Source of the DNA: JADJGC01 sp964617645
GTDB lineage: Bacteria > Zixibacteria > MSB-5A5 > CAIYYT01
Length of the DNA: 64,000 nt
Direction of reading: 5' to 3'
Assembly (NCBI GenBank): GCA_964617645.1
Contig: CAZTYE010000001.1
Span: 62,001-126,000 of the forward strand
The position numbers and the translations under genes are program-made. The notes below the pieces were generated by a model. The model searched no databases. It worked only from the letters and a program-made list of their open reading frames with translations, and was not told the DNA's origin. Of this stretch, positions 52,401-60,433 are shown piece by piece. How positions within the stretch are numbered: the first letter of the stretch is position 1; the number at the start of each line of letters is the position of its first letter.

Positions 52401-53280
52401 CGACGTCCTTGATCCTCACCGGTACGTTGCCGTTCACCTTGATGACGCTGTTTTCCAGATCGCTCAGCGCCTTGACGAATCCCACTCCGCGAATCTGATA
52501 CTCGACATTGTTGATTTCAATCGTCCCGGCGCCGACATCGAGATTCGACTTCGCCACCGCGGCGAAAACGTCCTCGAGCATGATATCGAAGGCGCGCATC
52601 GCCTCGGGCGATACGTCGATCTGATATTCCTTCACGTGCCCGCCGATGGAAGCTACTTCGGCAACTCCTTCTGCCGATTGCAGTGCGAATCGTACCGTCC
52701 AGTCTTGTATCGAGCGCAGCTCATGCAAGTCCCAGCCGCCGGTCGGTCTGCCGGACATATCGCGGCCTTCGAGCGTGTACCAGAACACTTGACCCAGAGC
52801 CGTGGCATCCGGCCCGAGCGCCGGACGGACACCCGACGGCAGCAGTTCGTTGGGCAGGGAATTCAGTTTCTCCAGAATTCGCGTGCGCGACCAGTAGAAC
52901 TCAATCTTGTCATTGAAAATGATGTAAATCGTCGAGAAGCCAAAGTACGAATAGCTGCGAATTGTCTTCACGCCGGGGATACCGACCAGCGCCGATGTCA
53001 GCGGGTAGGTGATCTGGTTCTCGACGTCTTGTGCCGAACGTCCCGACCATTCCGTAAAGACGATTTGCTGATTCTCACCGATATCCGGGATCGCGTCTAC
53101 CCCGACCGGATCGCGCGGGAGAAATTCGAGATTCCAATCGAACGGCGCCACGATCACGCCCCACGTCAGAATCGCCAGCGCGACGAGCGACACCACTAAC
53201 CGGTTGTCTAAACAGAAGATGATGATCCGGTCGATCAGCGACATCGCCGAGCGGTCGGGAATGCGGTAGTCGTCGGCCAT
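49489..53280 (-). CDS. cusA: Heavy-metal RND efflux permease (CusA-type)
   Basis: Inner-membrane proton/cation antiporter that expels metal ions with an adaptor and TolC. 1263 aa, over 200 longer than E. coli CusA. GGIAIAIGDIVDMGIVI (Asp444, equivalent to the proton-relay Asp405 of CusA) and EIGSAVFTTIATTVVSFLPV are HME-RND signatures, as is IPGVKTIRSYSYFGFSTIYI. Residues about 540-648 contain four extra hydrophobic segments before the second half starts (NKVLFLSFPTMITLFG), and the periplasmic part has an additional stretch near 770-830. ATG 53280 lies 3 bp after cusB with GGAG upstream. Metal specificity (Cu, Ag, Zn, Co) cannot be set by eye. Confidence 0.93.
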   Translation of the reverse strand: MADDYRIPDRSAMSLIDRIIIFCLDNRLVVSLVALAILTWGVIVAPFDWNLEFLPRDPVGVDAIPDIGENQQIVFTEWSGRSAQDVENQITYPLTSALVGIPGVKTIRSYSYFGFSTIYIIFNDKIEFYWSRTRILEKLNSLPNELLPSGVRPALGPDATALGQVFWYTLEGRDMSGRPTGGWDLHELRSIQDWTVRFALQSAEGVAEVASIGGHVKEYQIDVSPEAMRAFDIMLEDVFAAVAKSNLDVGAGTIEINNVEYQIRGVGFVKALSDLENSVIKVNGNVPVRIKDVAHVTLGPAMRRGALDKGGAEAVGGVVVTRFGENPLATIKNVKAKIAEIAPGLPKKTLADGTVSQVTVVPFYDRTGLIYETLGTLNSAIIDQIIVTVIVVLVMVMHLRSSLLISGLMPIAVLMSFIGMKSFGVDANIMALGGIAIAIGDIVDMGIVICENILRHFDQAPAGTPKRNIIFRATSEIGSAVFTTIATTVVSFLPVFTMEAAEGKLFKPLAYTKTFALVASVVVALTIIPAFAYLMFSDPNRRRAVPAKIIPIGLGLAGVAIMLMFGLWWTGAVLLVVAAYLLIRPRLPETAQTRIPKIINAILVVIVAAILSSHWLPLGVGRGEILNFVFVTLLVGGILGAFLLFIRFYRPILNWCLENKVLFLSFPTMITLFGLIVWQGFDKMLGFMPDFVRRSTPYVAMNHAFPGLGREFMPSLDEGSFLWMPTTMPHASIDEALSIVQHQDLAFESIPEIESVVGKIGRVESPLDPAPTSMIETVINYKSEYIVDSGGKRRKFRFDSEKNEFVRDSLGELIPDQSGKPYRQWRDEIRTANDIWEEIVKAGQLVGTTSAPKLQPIAARIVMLQSGMRAPMGVKIKGPDLPTVEGVGLEVERLLKQVSLVEPATVVADRIVGNPYLEIHFDREALGRYGIAIKDAQEVVEVAIGGMPITTTVEGRERYPVRVRYERERRGSLEDLGRVLVPAPNGQQIPLLQVAEIRYVRGPMMIRAEDTFLTGYVIFDKRPEYAEVDVVQAADAFLKESIKSGDLTIPAGVSYSFAGSYENQVRSEKRLRIVIPLALFIIFMLIYFQFRDVPVTGLVFTGIFVAWSGGFLMLWLYGQEWFFNLAPFGENLRELFNIQQYNLSVAVWVGFLALFGVATDDGVLISTYVKQVFAEKQPQSPREIRDAILLAGSRRIRPALMTVATTLLALLPVLTSTGRGSDVMTPMAIPGFGGMTIAIVTVLTVPVMHSALAEWRLRRGRPL

Positions 53281-53283
53281 CGG

Positions 53284-55095
53284 CTATTCTCCGGCCGTCG
53301 GCGGCAGCGTATCGCGCACCTCGCCGCAGCGCAGCATTTTGTCGCCGTAGTAGGAGTTCCAAATCGTGTCAGTGGTCTGCAGCCAGTAAGCGCCCTGATT
53401 GTTCCGCGCCATCGGACAGAAGGTCAGATAGAAGTTGCGACCGTCCGCATGGCCGAACTGCTTGTGCATGTCGATCATTGCCTTCGAAACGAAAAAGAAC
53501 GCGTCACGCAATTGCGCATCGTCGCCGGTCGCGGCGCCGCGTTCGGAGTGCTCTTTCACTTCAGCGGCGAGTTTCATCCAACTGCCGTGGTGTGCTCCCG
53601 TGAACGCAGTCATGCGCACTGCATCTACTGCGTCACTCAGTTTTTGATATAGCTTCGTCGCGGCGGGCAAGTCATCATGCGCCAGTGCCATTTGCAGACT
53701 GAAATATGCGTCGTAGACTGGCGTCAGTTCCACCCTCGCCTGAGCGGAAATGCGCTCCGCAACCGGGACGGCAACCGCGCCATGCTGATGACCGCCCATC
53801 GTCACTCCGCCGCCGTCCATCGACATCAGGCTGGGCTTGGCGTTGATCTGCAACTCCGAATCGATCTTGAATGCGCCGTTAACGACAACCAACTCGCCTT
53901 CGTTCAATCCCGACTCGACGACATAGAAATCGCCCGTTCGCGGTCCCAGCGCCACTTCGCGTCCTTCGAACAACGGTCCCGCTGCGTTTTCGAGCTCAAC
54001 GTAAACGACGGCGCGCTTTCCCGTCAGCAGCGGCGCCGTCGCCGGAATGATGAGTTGTTCGCCGGCAGTCTGCGAAACACCAGCGGTCACGGAGGCGAAC
54101 ATTTCGGGCTTCAAGCGCAGCGATGAATTCTCCACGGCGGCGCGAACCGCAACCGTCCGCGTCATCGGGTCAACCGCCGGGCTCACAAAGTCAATCCGCG
54201 CGCTGAATCGTTCACCCGGATATGACGGCGTCGAGAAAGCCACCTCGCGTCCCGCCTTCAATTGAGCGATATCACTTTCATAGGCGTCGACTATCAACCA
54301 CAGCCGTTGCGGATCGGCAATGGCATACAGATCCATTCCCATCTCGATGGTCTGCCCGACCTGCGCCATCCGCTCGGCGATTACACCGCTGATCGGTGAT
54401 TCAATCGTAATCACGGACTTCGCATCCCGCGTACTTTCAATCTCGGCAATCTGCTCGGCGCTCAGCCCCAGAAGCTGTAGCTTACTGCGGGCGCCCTCAA
54501 CCGTTGCCGCCGCTGTGGATTTGAGTATCGCCGATTCTGATTTCGCGACATCCTCAAGCGAACGCAGAGCCTGCACAAGCTCATTTTCCGCCGACGCCAG
54601 TTCCGGAGCGTAGATGTCAACCAGCGGCTCGCCGGCGCGGATTGACTGCCCCGTGAAGTTGGCGTACAGCTTCTCCAGTCGACCGGAAACTCGGGCTGTG
54701 ATCCGGGCCAATCGCGTTTCATCGTACACTAACTTGCCGAGCAATCGCAATTCAGCGTCCGCCCGGCCCCGGACGACCGGCGCCGTTTGAATTTGCGCTA
54801 ACTTGCGCGCCGACTCCGACATGCGAAGTTGACGCGGGCCGAGATCATCACCGGACGATGTTGCCAGCGGAATCAGGTCCATGAAACAGATCGGGCACTG
54901 GCCCGGCTTCGGGAGCTTGATCTGTGGATGCATCGAACACGTCCAGGTCGTAGCTGCCGGGGAAGCTCCACCGCTGGCAGTTGTACCGCCATTGCCCCGG
55001 TCACCGACGGTTAGCCCGATCAGAAACGCCAGCAGCGCGATCCCCGTAATCGCTGCGATCAGTAATGTTCGTCGGCGTGTCCTGACCTCAATCAT
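53284..55095 (-). CDS. cusB: RND efflux adaptor with N-terminal metal-binding domain (CusB-type)
   Basis: 603 aa from ATG 55095 with AGGAGA upstream. Membrane anchor (about 9-30), then a heavy-metal-binding domain WTCSMHPQIKLPKPGQCPIC, with CSMHP and CPICFMDL as ligand motifs. The CusB adaptor core follows (lipoyl, hairpin and barrel; GRLEKLYANFTGQSIRAGEP). The last 150 residues are a DUF3347-like domain ending in TFCPMARNNQGAYWLQ and GDKMLRCGEV, another Cys/Met-rich metal site. It could collect periplasmic metal and hand it to CusA. Confidence 0.9.
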   Translation of the reverse strand: MIEVRTRRRTLLIAAITGIALLAFLIGLTVGDRGNGGTTASGGASPAATTWTCSMHPQIKLPKPGQCPICFMDLIPLATSSGDDLGPRQLRMSESARKLAQIQTAPVVRGRADAELRLLGKLVYDETRLARITARVSGRLEKLYANFTGQSIRAGEPLVDIYAPELASAENELVQALRSLEDVAKSESAILKSTAAATVEGARSKLQLLGLSAEQIAEIESTRDAKSVITIESPISGVIAERMAQVGQTIEMGMDLYAIADPQRLWLIVDAYESDIAQLKAGREVAFSTPSYPGERFSARIDFVSPAVDPMTRTVAVRAAVENSSLRLKPEMFASVTAGVSQTAGEQLIIPATAPLLTGKRAVVYVELENAAGPLFEGREVALGPRTGDFYVVESGLNEGELVVVNGAFKIDSELQINAKPSLMSMDGGGVTMGGHQHGAVAVPVAERISAQARVELTPVYDAYFSLQMALAHDDLPAATKLYQKLSDAVDAVRMTAFTGAHHGSWMKLAAEVKEHSERGAATGDDAQLRDAFFFVSKAMIDMHKQFGHADGRNFYLTFCPMARNNQGAYWLQTTDTIWNSYYGDKMLRCGEVRDTLPPTAGE

Positions 55096-55151
55096 CTGGC
55101 GTTCTCCTGTCATCCGCTGTTGCGAAGGCTTCGCATGATCTTCGCCCACGG

Positions 55152-55661
55152 CTAATGCCCGTGGCCGTGTCCTTCGTGCCCGGTTTTCTCTTCCGGCTTC
55201 TTATCCTCCGGTTTTGTCGACGGCATTGTGGCGTCAAGTTCTTTGATGAACTTCTTCGGGTTCTTGTCGAACATTCCCTGACATTTCTTGCAGCAGAAGT
55301 AGACCCGCCGGCCCTCGTAGTCGCTGTACACGGTCTTGGCTTCAAGCTTCTCCCCGGAGACCGGGCACATCACCTGGATGTTCTCGAAGAGCACACCCTC
55401 GGCGGCCGCTTTCTTGAAGTACTTGTCGGGGTCGGCTTTGATCTTCGGGATGCAAGCCGGACAACAGTGATAAACGCGGTGCCCCTGAATGTCGGTATAA
55501 ACCGTCGAGTCGATTTTACCGCCCATCACCGGGCAATGCGTCTGCGCCTTGAGTTCTTTCGCAGAGTCTTTCTTAGAATCCGGCTTCTCGTCGCCGGCAT
55601 GCACCGCCAATCCGGCGACCATCGTCGCGCCGATTGCGAACACGAGAATGCGTCTGAGCAT
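55152..55661 (-). CDS. Periplasmic tandem YHS-domain protein with His-rich tail
   Basis: 169 aa from ATG 55661 (AGGAGG upstream, 1 nt after the cusC stop). Signal peptide MLRRILVFAIGATMVAGLAVHA, then two YHS-type modules: THCPVMGGKIDSTVY...HCCPACIPKIKADPDKYFK and VMCPVSGEKLEAK...FCCKKCQGMFDKNPKKFI. The CPV...CC(x)2C pattern in each can bind soft metals. The tail HEGHGHGH adds another site. It lies inside the efflux operon, so it is probably a periplasmic metal chaperone for CusB/CusA. I know of no characterised homologue with exactly this arrangement. Confidence 0.85.
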   Translation of the reverse strand: MLRRILVFAIGATMVAGLAVHAGDEKPDSKKDSAKELKAQTHCPVMGGKIDSTVYTDIQGHRVYHCCPACIPKIKADPDKYFKKAAAEGVLFENIQVMCPVSGEKLEAKTVYSDYEGRRVYFCCKKCQGMFDKNPKKFIKELDATMPSTKPEDKKPEEKTGHEGHGHGH

Positions 55662-55662
55662 C

Positions 55663-57027
55663 TCAATCCTCCTCATCGAATTTGTATGGTTTGGTCGGGA
55701 AATCGAATTCCTGACCGGTCAGTAGTTCGAGTTCAGCCAGTTTAAGACCGGCGTCGACTTGCGCCCGCTCCATCTTGATTTCGAAGTCCAGAAGCTGCCG
55801 CTGCGCGTCGAGCAGCATCAGAAAATCGCTTACTCCGGTTTGGTAAGCCGTAAACGCGGCTTCCAGTGATGCTCGCGCCCGCGGCAGCAAGCCGTCGCGG
55901 TAGAGTTTCCACTCGCGTACGGCGCTTTCGTACTTGGCATGGGCCATCGACACCATCGCGATCAGCTCGTTTCGTTCTTCCTGATGCATGTATTCAATCA
56001 TGCTCGCCTTGGCTTCGGCGGCCCGGCGCATGGCGCGATTTTTCCCGAACCAAATCGGCAAGGTCAGTTGCGCCGTCAACATGTAGTCGTTCATCTTCTC
56101 ATCGAGGCCGGTCATATCATTAAAGACAGATGCGCGTTCGTACTCGACGCCGATCATGAACTCTGGCATCGTCATCTTGCGCGCAACCGAAACTTCAGCG
56201 CGCCGGGCGGCGATTTCCTTCTCGATTTCATTCAAGTTCGGATTCAACTTGGTTGCGGCGACCAAAAGCGAGTCGCGATTCATTACATAGTCGACTTGCG
56301 GGAGTAAATGCGGCTCGGGCAAGTTCACGGTGTCGGGCAGATTAAGCCGCGCCAGAATCCGAACTCGCGCCGGTGTCAACATCTGACTCATCGTCGCAAT
56401 CATGCTCTCCATTTGCCCCAACTCCAACTGCGCCTTGATTAGATCCGGATGCATCGCCAATCCGGTGACGTAGCGGGCACGAATCACCGCCTCAAAGCTT
56501 TTCATCAGCTCAAATGCCGACCGCTGCAACGCCAGTTGCCGCGCCGCGTAGTAATAATCGAAATATGCCGACTTGATCTTGAAGCGCGTGCGAAACGACT
56601 CGGCGCGGAATCGCTCAAATGCGGCATCGGCCTCGGCGCGCGCCACGTTCCTCTTGGCGCCCAGTGTGCCGAACCATGGAAATGGCTGCATCAGCCCAAA
56701 CTTCTGGCGGCGCGGGCCGATCGGATCTGAGAACTTGTCATAACCGTATTCATAACCCAAGACGGGATTCTCAAAGTTTCCGGCCGAGCGCTCCATTGCC
56801 CGAGCTTCCTGCCAACCGAAAAACGCCGCCCGAAGCGCACAACACTCCCGAGCGCCAAGCCTCAGGTAATCGGCCAATGCGGTCGTCGAGTCGAAGCGAG
56901 GAATTTGTTCTTGAGGCACTCGGAAAACAGCCGCCAATGAGTCCGCGAGCTGATCATTACGCTCGGCGTGAACCGATGCTCCCCGCTGAGTGACCAGGAG
57001 GACGAGTGCCAAGGCGAATCTGAACAC
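55663..57027 (-). CDS. cusC: TolC-family outer-membrane channel (CusC-type)
   Basis: 454-aa outer-membrane factor of the RND system. Signal peptide (MFRFALALVLLVTQRGASVHA), two OEP repeats with long alpha-helical stretches (AEADAAFERFRAESFRTRFK, YARYVTGLAMHPDLIKAQLE, YQTGVSDFLMLLDAQRQLLD). GTG at 57027 with AGGAG upstream. First gene of the operon; the predicted sigma-54 start lies 2 nt before the GTG, so the transcript from it would be leaderless. This conflict makes the start or the promoter assignment somewhat uncertain. Confidence 0.9.
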   Translation of the reverse strand: MFRFALALVLLVTQRGASVHAERNDQLADSLAAVFRVPQEQIPRFDSTTALADYLRLGARECCALRAAFFGWQEARAMERSAGNFENPVLGYEYGYDKFSDPIGPRRQKFGLMQPFPWFGTLGAKRNVARAEADAAFERFRAESFRTRFKIKSAYFDYYYAARQLALQRSAFELMKSFEAVIRARYVTGLAMHPDLIKAQLELGQMESMIATMSQMLTPARVRILARLNLPDTVNLPEPHLLPQVDYVMNRDSLLVAATKLNPNLNEIEKEIAARRAEVSVARKMTMPEFMIGVEYERASVFNDMTGLDEKMNDYMLTAQLTLPIWFGKNRAMRRAAEAKASMIEYMHQEERNELIAMVSMAHAKYESAVREWKLYRDGLLPRARASLEAAFTAYQTGVSDFLMLLDAQRQLLDFEIKMERAQVDAGLKLAELELLTGQEFDFPTKPYKFDEED

Positions 57028-57039
57028 ACCTCACTCCTA

Positions 57040-57055
57040 AACAACTCCCGTGCCA
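57040..57055 (-). promoter_or_regulatory. Sigma-54 (RpoN) promoter for the metal-efflux operon
   Basis: On the minus strand TGGCACG-GGAG-TTGTT (57055 to 57040) matches the TGGCACG-N4-TTGCW consensus except for T in place of the -12 C. The spacing between the GG and GT pairs is exact. The start would be near 57029, immediately at the cusC GTG. Confidence 0.6.
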
Positions 57056-57118
57056 AAGACTTAATGCGTTGTAAAACAACAGGATACGGTCGTTTGGCAG
57101 TGGCTGGATTGATCATTT

Positions 57119-57152
57119 TGAAGAATATTCTTCACCAGTGAAGAATATTCTC
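57119..57152. promoter_or_regulatory. Two 20-bp-spaced palindromic regulator sites (enhancer/UAS)
   Basis: TGAAGAATATTCTTCA (57119-57134) is a perfect 16-bp palindrome, and TGAAGAATATTCTC (57139-57152) repeats it exactly 20 bp on. They lie about 90-125 bp upstream of the predicted sigma-54 start, the normal distance for NtrC-type enhancer sites. The divergent regulator at 58284 is their likely binder. Confidence 0.7.
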
Positions 57153-57189
57153 GATTCCTCCGACAAATAGTCTGTATCATCTGTATTGG

Positions 57190-57201
57190 CATCACGTGAT
57201 G
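57190..57201. promoter_or_regulatory. 12-bp palindrome before the histidine kinase gene
   Basis: CATCACGTGATG, perfect, 33 bp upstream of the histidine kinase ATG. It could be a separate operator; no regulator can be named. Confidence 0.3.
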
Positions 57202-57234
57202 ACGCAAATCAAGTCTCCGAATTGCTATTGAGTT

Positions 57235-58287
57235 ATGATCACTCTCGATAACCGCAACAAGATCATACTGATCGCTGCCGTAACGGCGTTGACGACGGCT
57301 ATCCACTACGGCATTGTGCTTGAGCCAATCTTCGGCGATCGGCACTGGATTCACGCCGTGCACACTCGCTTCTGCTATGTGCCGATTGTCATCGCCGCGT
57401 CCTGGTTCGGCCTGCGCGGCGGACTGTGGACCGCCGCAGCGATCAGCATTATCGTCCTGCCGTACATCTTCGGTAGTCAGCTTAGTGAGCACAACCTTGC
57501 CAGCGAGCTGGTCGAAATCGTTTTCTATTTCGCGCTCGGAACACTGATCGGCGGCCTCATCGACCGCGAAAACGCCACTCGCCGCCACCGTGAAGTAATG
57601 CGCTCCGAGCTGGAAAGATCTGAGCGCCTATCGATGGTCGGGCAAATCGCCGCCGGTGTAGCACACGAACTCAAAAACCCACTGGCGTCGATAAAGGGTG
57701 CGGTCGAAATCATCGGCGACGATTCGACTTCCGAAGCCGACCGCAGAGAATTCCGCGACATTCTCTTCCGCGAGATCAAGCGCATTGATGGCACGGTCAG
57801 TGAATTTCTCGAATTCGCCCGGCCGCGCGAAGCCCGCATGGAAATTCTCGATATCTCCGAGTTACTGCGCGGTACGCTCCGTCAAGTCGAACCGCAGGCC
57901 AGTGAGCGGCAGATCACTTTTCGCGAGAACATCGCCGATCGAGTCACTCTTAACGGTGATCGCGACAAACTGCACGAAATGATTCTCAACTTGATCTTGA
58001 ACGCCATTCAGGCCTCGCCCGCCGGCAGCGCCATTGACATTTCGCTGGACATCGCCGCGGATCGCATCGAATTGGCAATCAAAGACTACGGCGAAGGTAT
58101 CGCTTCGGAAATCCGCGGCCGCGTCTTCGAGCCGTTTTTCACGACGCGCGCGTCGGGAACCGGGCTGGGGCTTCCGATCGCGCAGTCGATTGCCAAGCTG
58201 CACGGCGGTGAAATCGCGGTCGCCGACGGCGGCGACAACGGCGCCCTCATCCACGTAACCTTGCCAAGAGCGGATCACCGGTCATGA
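57235..58287 (+). CDS. Membrane sensor histidine kinase
   Basis: 350 aa. The N-terminus is mostly membrane (four hydrophobic segments at about 9-28, 48-66, 68-80, 91-108) with short periplasmic loops containing His24, His37, His40 and His43, which could bind a metal. HisKA with phospho-acceptor His144 (AAGVAHELKNPLASIKG), then HATPase: N box LILNAIQASPAG, G1 IKDYGEGI, F EPFFTT and G2 GTGLGLPIAQS are intact. No PAS or HAMP domain. Its stop overlaps the response-regulator start by 4 nt. Confidence 0.92.
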   Translation: MITLDNRNKIILIAAVTALTTAIHYGIVLEPIFGDRHWIHAVHTRFCYVPIVIAASWFGLRGGLWTAAAISIIVLPYIFGSQLSEHNLASELVEIVFYFALGTLIGGLIDRENATRRHREVMRSELERSERLSMVGQIAAGVAHELKNPLASIKGAVEIIGDDSTSEADRREFRDILFREIKRIDGTVSEFLEFARPREARMEILDISELLRGTLRQVEPQASERQITFRENIADRVTLNGDRDKLHEMILNLILNAIQASPAGSAIDISLDIAADRIELAIKDYGEGIASEIRGRVFEPFFTTRASGTGLGLPIAQSIAKLHGGEIAVADGGDNGALIHVTLPRADHRS

Positions 58288-59630
58288 ACGAGCGAATCCT
58301 GCTCGCGGATGACGACGATGCCCTGCGGCGCGTGCTCGAATTCAAGCTGTCAAAGCGCGGCTATGCCGTAACCGCGGTCGCCGATGGCGTCGCCGCGCTG
58401 GCCGAACTTCACGACGGCGCCTTCGATCTGCTGCTCGCTGACATTCGCATGCCGCGGTTGTCGGGTATCGAGTTGCTGGCGGCATTGCAGGGAAAGTCTC
58501 CACAACTACGAGTCATCTTGATGACAGCGCACGCCACAGTGCCGCAGGCCGTCGAAGCGGTCAAGCTCGGCGCCTTTGACTACCTTACCAAGCCGTTCGA
58601 TGATGACCAGTTGTTTCTGACAATCGCGAAGGCGCTCGAATTTGTCCGCCTCGAATCGGAAAACCGGCGATTGAAATCCGAACTAAAACGCAGCGGCGCC
58701 ATTGCCGAAATCATCGGCGATTCAACGGCAATGAGTGATGTGATCGAGACGATTCGCAAGATCGCGCCGAGCGACGCGACAGTGCTGATCACCGGCGAAT
58801 CGGGGACCGGAAAAGAGCTTGTCGCTCGGGCGCTTCACAGCCTCTCGCAACGTTCCGGAGCGGCGATGGTTACCATCAACGCGGCCGCCATTCCCCGCGA
58901 ACTGCTCGAAGCCGACCTGTTTGGCCACGTTAAAGGCGCGTTTACCGGCGCGATTCGCGAAAAGAAAGGCCAGTTCGATCTCGCCGCCGGCGGCACCGTT
59001 TTCCTCGACGAGATCAGCGACTTGCCGCTCGAACTGCAGCCCAAAATTCTCCGCGTCATCCAGGAGCGCGTCATCCAGCCGGTCGGCTCGGAGCGCGTGC
59101 ACGAGATTGATGTCCGCGTGATCGCTGCCACCAACGCCGACCTCAAAGAACGTGTCGCTCAGGGACGTTTCCGCGAAGACCTCTTTTATCGACTCAACGT
59201 TGTTCCCATCATGTTGCCGCCGTTGCGCGCGCGAATTTCCGATATTCCGCTGTTGGTGCGTCACTTCCTGGATCGCCAATCCGCACCGGGGCAGGTCAGC
59301 ATCACTGATGAACTAATGGCTAAGCTATTGGATCACGACTGGCCGGGCAATGTTCGCGAGCTCGAGAATATCGTCCGTCGCATGGCGCTGCTGCGCAGCA
59401 GCGATTCGCTCACGCTCGCCAATCTGCCGGAAGACCTAAAGCGCGAAATCGACACTGCCCCGGCCCGACACCCGGCGAGGTCAAGATCGATGACTTTTCA
59501 CGAGGCCGAGCGCCGCTTGATCATCGATGCCCTGCAAAGAGCGGGCGGCAATCGCACCCGCGCCGCAGAAATTCTCGCTATCCCCCGCCATGTGCTGATC
59601 TACCGCATGAAGAAGTATAACATCGCTTAG
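58284..59630 (+). CDS. NtrC-family sigma-54-dependent response regulator
   Basis: 448 aa with three domains. The receiver (1-120) has phospho-acceptor Asp53 in LLLADIRMP plus LMTAHAT and YLTKPF. The AAA+ domain has GESGTGKE (Walker A), HVKGAFTGAIREKKGQFDLA (GAFTGA, the sigma-54 contact loop) and GGTVFLDEISDLPLELQPKI (Walker B). The C-terminal Fis-type helix-turn-helix has GGNRTRAAEILAIPRHVL. It should activate sigma-54 promoters; the promoter and enhancer-like sites beside it make the cusC operon the obvious target. ATG overlaps the kinase stop (ATGA). Confidence 0.96.
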   Translation: MNERILLADDDDALRRVLEFKLSKRGYAVTAVADGVAALAELHDGAFDLLLADIRMPRLSGIELLAALQGKSPQLRVILMTAHATVPQAVEAVKLGAFDYLTKPFDDDQLFLTIAKALEFVRLESENRRLKSELKRSGAIAEIIGDSTAMSDVIETIRKIAPSDATVLITGESGTGKELVARALHSLSQRSGAAMVTINAAAIPRELLEADLFGHVKGAFTGAIREKKGQFDLAAGGTVFLDEISDLPLELQPKILRVIQERVIQPVGSERVHEIDVRVIAATNADLKERVAQGRFREDLFYRLNVVPIMLPPLRARISDIPLLVRHFLDRQSAPGQVSITDELMAKLLDHDWPGNVRELENIVRRMALLRSSDSLTLANLPEDLKREIDTAPARHPARSRSMTFHEAERRLIIDALQRAGGNRTRAAEILAIPRHVLIYRMKKYNIA

Positions 59631-59665
59631 CGTCTTGATGCGACATCCGGCTCTGAACTTGCTGA

Positions 59666-60391
59666 TCAGAGATTATGTCGCTCGGACTTGTGAATCTCGG
59701 TCGAGAGGGGATAGACTTGGATTTCCGGGATCTGCATGTGCGGCGGTGCGTCCGCCACTTCGCCGATCAACCTTGCTACGTCGTGCGGTTCGATGACATG
59801 ATTGCGTTTGGAATCCGCCGCCGAAATCACCTCGCCGATGGAGTTCATGTTGTTCGGGAAAATCGAAGTCACACGAATGTGATGCGGCTTCAGTTCCAAG
59901 CGCAGGGAGTCCGCCAGCCCGGTCAGCCCAAATTTGGACGCCGAATAGCCGCTCATTTGCGTAAGACCTTGACGGCCGCCGACCGAGTTGATGAAAATGA
60001 TCTGTCCTTTCGACTCTTTCAGGAGTTCGATCAGTGCGCGGGTAACCATGTAGGGGCCCTTCAAGTTTACACTAATGATCCGATCCCACGACGCCTCGTC
60101 GAATTCTTCGATCTTGCCGGCCAGAAAAATTCCCGCGTTGTTTACTAATAGATCGCAACGCGCAAATCGCTCCCGGCAGACCTGGGCGATTTCCCCCGCC
60201 GTTACCGCAGTGGTGATGTCGCCCGAAACATATTGCACTTCCGGACGATCGGTAAGCTGCCGTAGGGCGCTCTGCGTCAGTTTTGTTTCCAGGCCGACCA
60301 GAAGCAGTTTGAATCCGCGCGCTTGCAGCTCTTTGGCGGTGGCCAATCCCAGCCCGCGCGACCCGCCCGTGATTACGGCTACACGATCCAC
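59666..60391 (-). CDS. Short-chain dehydrogenase/reductase
   Basis: 241-aa classical SDR: cofactor motif TGGSRGLG at the N-terminus, NNAG, catalytic Ser (INSVGG) and YxxxK (YSASK). GTG start at 60391 with GAGGG upstream. It follows the PTPS gene by 42 bp on the same strand. As sepiapterin reductase is also an SDR and acts after PTPS in tetrahydrobiopterin synthesis, a role in pterin reduction is plausible but not proven. The substrate cannot be read from the sequence. Confidence 0.88.
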   Translation of the reverse strand: MDRVAVITGGSRGLGLATAKELQARGFKLLLVGLETKLTQSALRQLTDRPEVQYVSGDITTAVTAGEIAQVCRERFARCDLLVNNAGIFLAGKIEEFDEASWDRIISVNLKGPYMVTRALIELLKESKGQIIFINSVGGRQGLTQMSGYSASKFGLTGLADSLRLELKPHHIRVTSIFPNNMNSIGEVISAADSKRNHVIEPHDVARLIGEVADAPPHMQIPEIQVYPLSTEIHKSERHNL

Positions 60392-60433
60392 GGTAATACC
60401 CTCGCTATGATTTAGCGATACGCACGCTATTCG

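Noticed and set aside
57181..57234. Sigma-54 promoter on the plus strand before the histidine kinase
   Set aside because: TTGGCA is present but the matching -12 element lies at the wrong spacing.
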